From: DASTHG01 sp041498155
GTDB taxonomy: Bacteria > Gemmatimonadota > Gemmatimonadetes > Gemmatimonadales > GWC2-71-9
Length of the DNA stretch: 17,652 nt
Direction of reading: 5' to 3'
Assembly (NCBI GenBank): GCA_041498155.1
Contig: JBGQHV010000053.1
Coordinates: 1 to 17,652, forward strand
Position 1 is the stretch's first letter, and each line of letters opens with the position of its first letter. The notes beneath the pieces are model-generated. The model was not told the DNA's origin and made no database searches. It saw only the letters and a list, made by a program, of their open reading frames with translations. Shown here piece by piece: positions 13,490 to 17,652 of this stretch. The position numbers and the translations under genes were made by a program.

Positions 13490-15654
13490 CGGGTGACGAA
13501 CAGCCGCCGCCGGGACACGCGGCCGTCCAGCTCCAGGACGACGAGATACGCCCCGTTGGGGACCGGTCGCGATCCGGCCGTCAGGTCCCAGGCGTACTCG
13601 GTCGCCCCGACGGGCAGCGTCGTGGAGAGCAGCCGCTCGCCCGTGAACGTGAAGACGCCCAGGCGGGGAGACCCGCTGCCCAACGGCCAGGAGATCCACA
13701 CCTGCGCACCGCGCACCGGATTCTCCGACACTTCGAGCGCCGCCGGGGGCGGTAAGGTGACGAAGGCGTCGGTCGAATCGCTGGCGAACCCCACCGCGTC
13801 GACCCACCACGTGTAGTTGACGGACACGAAACGCACGCGGGCGCCGCGCGCGTCGTTCAGCGCCGGCAGGTCGACGCGCATCGGGTACCAGGCGGGACCG
13901 TCTCCCACGACGTCCGCCACCGTAGCCCAGGACGCTCCGCTGTCCCGCGACACCTGGACCAGCCCGTGCTGCTCGGGTGAAAACGTCGAGCCGCGGTGTT
14001 TCGTCCAGAGCTGCAGCCACAGACGCGAGCGCCCGCCGAGATCGACGACCGGCGAGGTCAGCGTGTCGGTCACGGACGTGCCCCAGGACCAGCTCCCCGC
14101 CGCGGCGTCGGTCGAGCGCGTCCATCCCTGCCAGCCGAGATCGGCGTCTTCGGCGCCGGCGAGCGACAGCAGCTCCCCCGCGATTCCTCCCCCGACCCCT
14201 TCCACGCGCAACGCCCGCGCCTGGTCGGCGCTTAGATCCGAACGCCACAGCGTGCGGACCGTCCCGCGGGCCAGCGAATCGGCCGAGAGCGAGCGTGTGG
14301 CGACGATCCCCGAAGCGGTGCGCATGCTGAGCGCGAACGGGGTCGGTCCGGACGAGGGCAGGCTCACCCACGCCTCGGGCCAGATCGACTCGATCCGCGC
14401 CGGCGTCGGCACCGCGCCGGTCGGTCCCATGGCCTGCGCCGGATTCGCCGCCGCGGTAATCGCGGCCACGGCGAACGGGAGATTGTCGCGGAACACGCGC
14501 GCCACGAGCGCGGAGTCGTCGGGAAACGTAAACCCGTAGTAGAAACCCGAATCGGGAGTACAGCAGCCGCTCGTGAGCTCGGGCGTGAACGCCAGCGTCC
14601 CGTGCGCGCGATACGCCCAGTCGGTGTACTCGCCGTTGGTCGGGTAGAGATTCCAGCCCGGTCCCGGGTGATAGTAGGAATGGAACGAGGCCGGGACGCT
14701 GTCGCGCACCGCGGGGGCGAGATCGGTGCCGCCCAGCGCGCGGAACAGCGGCAGGTCCGGGGCTAGAGCCCCGGGGAGGTACCCGTAGGGGTAGAGGACC
14801 AGCCCCGAGTACGTGTGGTAGGACACGGACACGACCGGGGGATGCGCGGCGTGGAAGGCGATCACCGCTTGCGTCTCGGGCTCGGAGGCCGGTGCCGGGC
14901 CCCGGTAGGTTTCCGTTCCCGTCATGCCGCTCGACCCGGCGTCGTCATAGCCCCAGAACTCCGGGTAGTTGCGGTTCAAGTCCACGCCGAACGTGCCGTC
15001 GCCGTTGGGTCGCCGGTTCTTCCGCCAGAAGCGGTCGGTCGTGAAGGTGTACTGGTAGCCGTCGGGATTCTCCACCGGAATCACCCAGATGTCGCGCGTC
15101 GCCAGGAGCCCCGGGGCGGAATCGGCGAGCCAGCGGATCAACAGCATCGCGACCTCGGTGGACACCCACTCGCGCGCGTGGTGCGTCGCCATGAACAGCA
15201 CGTTGGGGCGGTTCGGCGCGTCCGTCGCCGACCCCAGTTTTACCGCCAGGATCGGCCGCCCTTCGCCGCTCGCGCCGACCGAATCGACGTGGATCAGCGG
15301 GTCGGCCACCGCCCAGGCGGCGAGCGTGGCCCGGATGCCGGTGACGGGTTTGTCGAACGAGCGGAACACCGCGAAGCTGTCGCCGGCGGGTGCCGCGGCC
15401 GGTCCCAGGGGCGCGACCGCGACGTATCCCCGGCTCGCCAGCGCCCGCTCGGTCTCGGGCGACGCCACGACGAGCGCCTCGAACCCTCCTCCGCCGGGCA
15501 CCGGCCGCAGGCCGGCGACTTCGAATCCCAATCGCGCCAGCGAGTCGAGCCCGGCGGGACCCGATACCCGCACCGCGAGCGGGCGCAGCTGCGCCGCCGC
15601 GGGTGCGGCAGCCCCCAGCGCGAGGATCAGAATCCCAAAGAAGCGGCGAGCCAT
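13486..15654 (-). CDS. Secreted M14-family zinc carboxypeptidase with C-terminal FlgD/T9SS-like domain
   Basis: The 722-aa secreted protein begins at ATG 15654 with a signal peptide (1-22, FFGILILALGAAAPAAAQ). An N-terminal propeptide-like region (about 23-105) precedes the M14 catalytic domain (about 108-400). Visible zinc ligands are His159 and Glu162 (HHAREW) and His280 (SYHTYSG). Substrate-binding Asn/Arg lie in DLNRNYPEFWG (Arg228), and the catalytic Glu359 is in FTPELTS. A beta-rich region follows (about 430-640) that resembles immune-inhibitor-type peptidase accessory domains. The last ~80 residues (ENPVRG ... GAYLVVLELDGRVSRRRLFVTR) match FlgD-like or type IX secretion sorting domains. 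It probably trims extracellular peptides. It overlaps acpS by 4 nt and the upstream gene by 28 nt. Confidence 0.92.
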   Translation of the reverse strand: MARRFFGILILALGAAAPAAAQLRPLAVRVSGPAGLDSLARLGFEVAGLRPVPGGGGFEALVVASPETERALASRGYVAVAPLGPAAAPAGDSFAVFRSFDKPVTGIRATLAAWAVADPLIHVDSVGASGEGRPILAVKLGSATDAPNRPNVLFMATHHAREWVSTEVAMLLIRWLADSAPGLLATRDIWVIPVENPDGYQYTFTTDRFWRKNRRPNGDGTFGVDLNRNYPEFWGYDDAGSSGMTGTETYRGPAPASEPETQAVIAFHAAHPPVVSVSYHTYSGLVLYPYGYLPGALAPDLPLFRALGGTDLAPAVRDSVPASFHSYYHPGPGWNLYPTNGEYTDWAYRAHGTLAFTPELTSGCCTPDSGFYYGFTFPDDSALVARVFRDNLPFAVAAITAAANPAQAMGPTGAVPTPARIESIWPEAWVSLPSSGPTPFALSMRTASGIVATRSLSADSLARGTVRTLWRSDLSADQARALRVEGVGGGIAGELLSLAGAEDADLGWQGWTRSTDAAAGSWSWGTSVTDTLTSPVVDLGGRSRLWLQLWTKHRGSTFSPEQHGLVQVSRDSGASWATVADVVGDGPAWYPMRVDLPALNDARGARVRFVSVNYTWWVDAVGFASDSTDAFVTLPPPAALEVSENPVRGAQVWISWPLGSGSPRLGVFTFTGERLLSTTLPVGATEYAWDLTAGSRPVPNGAYLVVLELDGRVSRRRLFVTR

Positions 15655-16337
15655 GCGGGAGCGGGAAGGTAGCCGCCCAGCATCAGGGCGATCCAGATGA
15701 CGGCGCCGGCGAGCGGGAGCCAGACGGCGAACACCGGCCAGAGCGATGGGCGCCAGGCGCGGATCGCGTCGAGCTCCGGGGTCCACCGCATCCGCTCGCG
15801 CTCCACCAGCGCTTCGAGGGCGAGCCACGCGGCTTCGAGCCGTCGCGCCGCGAGCGTCTGCGCGTCGCGCCACTCATCCACCATCGCAGGCTCGCCCGGC
15901 CAGTCGCGGTGCAGCGACTCGGTCGCGCGCGCCACGACCTCCAGCGCCCCCTCGAACGCGTCGGCACCCGAGGCGAGCCGGGCCCCGATCGCCCGCCGCT
16001 CGCCCGGCGACAACGCGAGCTGTTTGGCCCGCCGCGCCGGCATCCGCACCCGCCGCGCCTCGAGCACGATCGTCGCATCGAGCGCCTGTGACACGCGCTC
16101 CGCCGTACGGCGCACGGCGTCATCCCAGGCAGAGGCCCAGGCGTCGCGATCGAGCTGCCGCAGGGCGCGGGCCGGCGCCGCATCAGCGGCATCGCGCCGC
16201 GCCGCGCCGGCGCACTCGATCACCCGGGTCGCCAGCGTCTCGCGCACGTCGTCCAGCGGCACCCAGGGATCCGACAGCCGGTGCGGCACGATCAGCTGCC
16301 CCAGTGCGGGACCGAGCTCCGGCACCGCGAGCGTCAC
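15627..16337 (-). CDS. Unrecognised protein with C-terminal membrane anchor
   Basis: I do not recognise this 236-aa protein. It is mostly alpha-helical by appearance and rich in Ala, Arg and Glu, with many acidic/basic alternations (about 30-190) and several Trp residues. One strong hydrophobic helix lies near the end (about 199-221, PVFAVWLPLAGAVIWIALML), followed by YLPAPAWLAASLGF. The short tail and absent signal peptide suggest a cytoplasmic domain anchored at its C-terminus. GTG at 16337 overlaps the CYTH gene stop (GTGA), and its end overlaps the peptidase start by 28 nt, so it is translated as part of this operon. It is a real gene judged by those overlaps and by in-frame continuity. 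Confidence 0.75.
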   Translation of the reverse strand: MTLAVPELGPALGQLIVPHRLSDPWVPLDDVRETLATRVIECAGAARRDAADAAPARALRQLDRDAWASAWDDAVRRTAERVSQALDATIVLEARRVRMPARRAKQLALSPGERRAIGARLASGADAFEGALEVVARATESLHRDWPGEPAMVDEWRDAQTLAARRLEAAWLALEALVERERMRWTPELDAIRAWRPSLWPVFAVWLPLAGAVIWIALMLGGYLPAPAWLAASLGF

Positions 16338-16948
16338 GGGCGTGGGTCCCCCGCGGCGAGGCGGGCCCGGCGGCCGGTGCGGCGGCGGTAGGCGGCGACG
16401 AAGTACGGCAACGACTCCGACAGGAACTCACCGCGCGGCAACCCCGTGGCGGCAATGGCCCGCTCGATCGCGGGCGGCGGGCCTTCCACCTCGAGCAGCG
16501 TGTCCATGCGCGGGTAGCGCTCCAGCCGCAGCACGGCGCGTCCCAGGCGGTAGATCTCGACGCGCCGGTCGATCACCTGGGTGACGCGGTAGCGCAGCCG
16601 CGCGAGCATCATCACGATCGCGTTCGCATCCGCCACGCCCACCTCCAGCTCGCGGCGGTGGCGGTAGACGCGCCGCGTGCTCGCCGCTCCCTTCCAGGCC
16701 AGCACCGCACGCGCCCGATCGCGATCGCGGCGACCGGTGGGTCGATAGACCCGCAGGCGCAGCACCTCGTCGCGCCGGATGAGCTCGCGGCGGCGGTCGA
16801 AGCGGCGATCGATCATGCGGCCGCGGAACTCGAGCCGCGCGCCCGCGCGCCGCAGCGACCGCCGCAGGGCGCGCACGTCGGTCACCCGGGCCTTGACCTC
16901 GAGCTCGTCGATGAGCTTGGGACGTCGCGGACGGGAGGGGCGCGTCAC
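16334..16948 (-). CDS. CYTH-domain protein (CyaB / triphosphatase-like)
   Basis: The 204-aa protein has the CYTH hallmark ExExK at residues 15-19 (ELEVK) and then the tunnel-fold pattern of alternating basic and acidic strands. These include RRFDRRREL, LRLRVYRP, LAWKG, RHRRELEV, RRVEIYRLG, VLRLERYPRMDTLLEVEG and a C-terminal helix. The family hydrolyses or cyclises triphosphate substrates (adenylate cyclase class IV, thiamine triphosphatase, inorganic triphosphatase) with a metal. The actual substrate cannot be read from sequence. GTG at 16948 overlaps the HAD gene stop by 4 nt. The frame extends further upstream inside the HAD gene, but that part is low-complexity Arg-rich shadow. Confidence 0.85.
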   Translation of the reverse strand: MTRPSRPRRPKLIDELEVKARVTDVRALRRSLRRAGARLEFRGRMIDRRFDRRRELIRRDEVLRLRVYRPTGRRDRDRARAVLAWKGAASTRRVYRHRRELEVGVADANAIVMMLARLRYRVTQVIDRRVEIYRLGRAVLRLERYPRMDTLLEVEGPPPAIERAIAATGLPRGEFLSESLPYFVAAYRRRTGRRARLAAGDPRP

Positions 16949-17643
16949 GCGAGCAGGGCGTCCAGCACCGCGGCAGTGTCGGAGAGGTCGGCGAACACGT
17001 GGGTGGCGCCGGCGGCGGCGAGGCTGGGCACGTCGTAGCGCCCCGTGGCGACGGCGACCGTGCGCGCACCGATGGGCCGGGCGCACGCGACGTCATCGGG
17101 CGTATCGCCGATCACGATCACGTCCGCCCCGACGATGGAGCGTCCGGTGAGCGATTCGGCCCGGCGGCGCGCGATCGCGGGCAGCTCGGGGCGATGCGCC
17201 GCATCCGACCCGTAGGCGCCCACCGCGAACCGGGATGGATCGATCCCGGCTGACCGCAGCTTGAGCGCCGCCCCGCGCTCGAGGTTTCCGGTGAGCAGCC
17301 CCACGAGCACCTTCCCCTCCGTTTCCGGCGGGGCGAGCGCGGTCAGCAGCTCCCGGACGCCCGCCATGACGCGCGTCTGCGTCGGGCCGGCGAGCTCCTC
17401 CGACAGGAGCTCCAGGTACCGGTCGCACACCGCGCGGACGCGCGCCGGCATCTCGGCGTCGGCGTGCCCGGCGAGCGTCAGCAGCTCGCGGACGATCTGC
17501 GGATCGGTCTTGCCGTCGAACCGATGGTCCCCGACCGGCCCCGTCGTGCCGACCAGATCGAGCAATGCCCGGCCGATGGCGCGCCGGCCGGCGCCGTCGG
17601 TCAGCAGGATCGTGCCGTCGATGTCGAACAGGACGAGACGCAT
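16945..17643 (-). CDS. HAD-superfamily hydrolase (phosphoglycolate phosphatase-like)
   Basis: The 232-aa HAD phosphatase has motif I LFDIDGT (5-11, nucleophile Asp7 and acid Asp9), a helical cap between about 15 and 90, motif II LLTGN (116-120), an Arg-rich motif III position (RPELPAIARRR, 151-161) and motif IV VIVIGDTPDD (175-184). The spacing fits the Gph/PGP-type subfamily with an alpha-helical cap. The substrate is not determinable. ATG at 17643 has GGAG five bases upstream. The gene overlaps the CYTH gene, suggesting that a phosphatase and a possible triphosphatase are made together. The motif III Lys expected in many members appears as Arg. Confidence 0.9.
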   Translation of the reverse strand: MRLVLFDIDGTILLTDGAGRRAIGRALLDLVGTTGPVGDHRFDGKTDPQIVRELLTLAGHADAEMPARVRAVCDRYLELLSEELAGPTQTRVMAGVRELLTALAPPETEGKVLVGLLTGNLERGAALKLRSAGIDPSRFAVGAYGSDAAHRPELPAIARRRAESLTGRSIVGADVIVIGDTPDDVACARPIGARTVAVATGRYDVPSLAAAGATHVFADLSDTAAVLDALLA

Positions 17644-17648
17644 CAGGA

Positions 17649-17652
17649 CTCC
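17649..17652 (-). promoter_or_regulatory. Shine-Dalgarno of the HAD hydrolase gene
   Basis: On the minus strand GGAG precedes ATG by 5 bases at the window edge. It supports 17643 as the start. Whether another gene lies immediately upstream cannot be seen. Confidence 0.6.

Noticed and set aside
13490..14371. Upstream extension of the acpS frame
   Set aside because: It lies entirely within the peptidase gene and is Arg-rich. AcpS homology begins exactly at ATG 13489.
15657..15873. Longer N-terminus of the M14 peptidase frame
   Set aside because: The extension is an Arg/Ala-rich shadow inside the upstream gene. The ATG at 15654 opens a clear signal peptide.
16949..17086. Upstream extension of the CYTH frame
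   Set aside because: It is an Arg-rich shadow within the HAD gene. The CYTH domain starts shortly after GTG 16948.
1..17652. A hidden mobile element, CRISPR array, toxin-antitoxin or defence system
   Set aside because: Every stretch is accounted for by housekeeping or metabolic genes. There are no transposase, integrase, direct-repeat array or tRNA-type structures that I could find by eye.

Overview
The window is high-GC, gene-dense bacterial chromosome. Nearly every gene starts inside or within 3 nt of the previous stop codon, and GTG starts are common. The gene set is housekeeping plus a few lineage-flavoured genes: a secreted M14 peptidase with a FlgD/T9SS-like tail, a cytochrome c/FTR1 fusion, and a TPR-type protein ending in a motif frequent in Acidobacteria and Gemmatimonadota. 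I infer Gemmatimonadota or a close relative with moderate confidence; no rRNA or other phylogenetic marker is present to settle it.

Plus strand, 1-11306, is one run of 15 genes that looks like a single operon. It begins with the 3' end of a TPR-like protein, followed by tgt (queuosine tRNA modification), yajC (Sec accessory), def and fmt (N-formyl-methionine metabolism). A thiamin-thiazole block comes next (a TenI/ThiE-family protein, thiS, thiG). It is followed by rsmB (16S rRNA m5C methyltransferase), a membrane-anchored protein with three PASTA domains, rpe (pentose phosphate pathway), two tandem membrane-anchored TlpA-like thioredoxins, a YbbR/CdaR-like protein, tsaD (tRNA t6A) and lgt (lipoprotein maturation). 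The def-fmt-rsmB-PASTA-rpe order echoes the Firmicutes def-fmt-rsmB-rlmN-prpC-prkC-rsgA-rpe cluster, but here the kinase, phosphatase, rlmN and rsgA are absent and thi genes are inserted.

The two strands converge at about 11260-11306. There lgt and the iron permease gene overlap tail to tail inside an imperfect inverted repeat that carries both stop codons.

Minus strand, 17643 down to 11260, reads in transcription order: HAD phosphatase, CYTH-domain protein, an unrecognised tail-anchored protein, secreted M14 zinc carboxypeptidase and acpS (holo-ACP synthase). The first five overlap and look like one operon. After a short gap containing a perfect 15-bp Fur-box-like palindrome (13047-13061) comes a cytochrome c/FTR1 iron permease, which is therefore probably iron-regulated independently of acpS.

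I saw no rRNA, tRNA, CRISPR array, insertion sequence, phage gene or defence system. No stretch over 300 bases lacks a gene. The most interesting points are the TenI-like signature of the gene that would be auto-annotated thiE, the PASTA-only protein at a PrkC-like locus, two genes whose homology-supported N-termini lack a normal start codon, the Fur box, and two heptamer-based repeats at gene ends.
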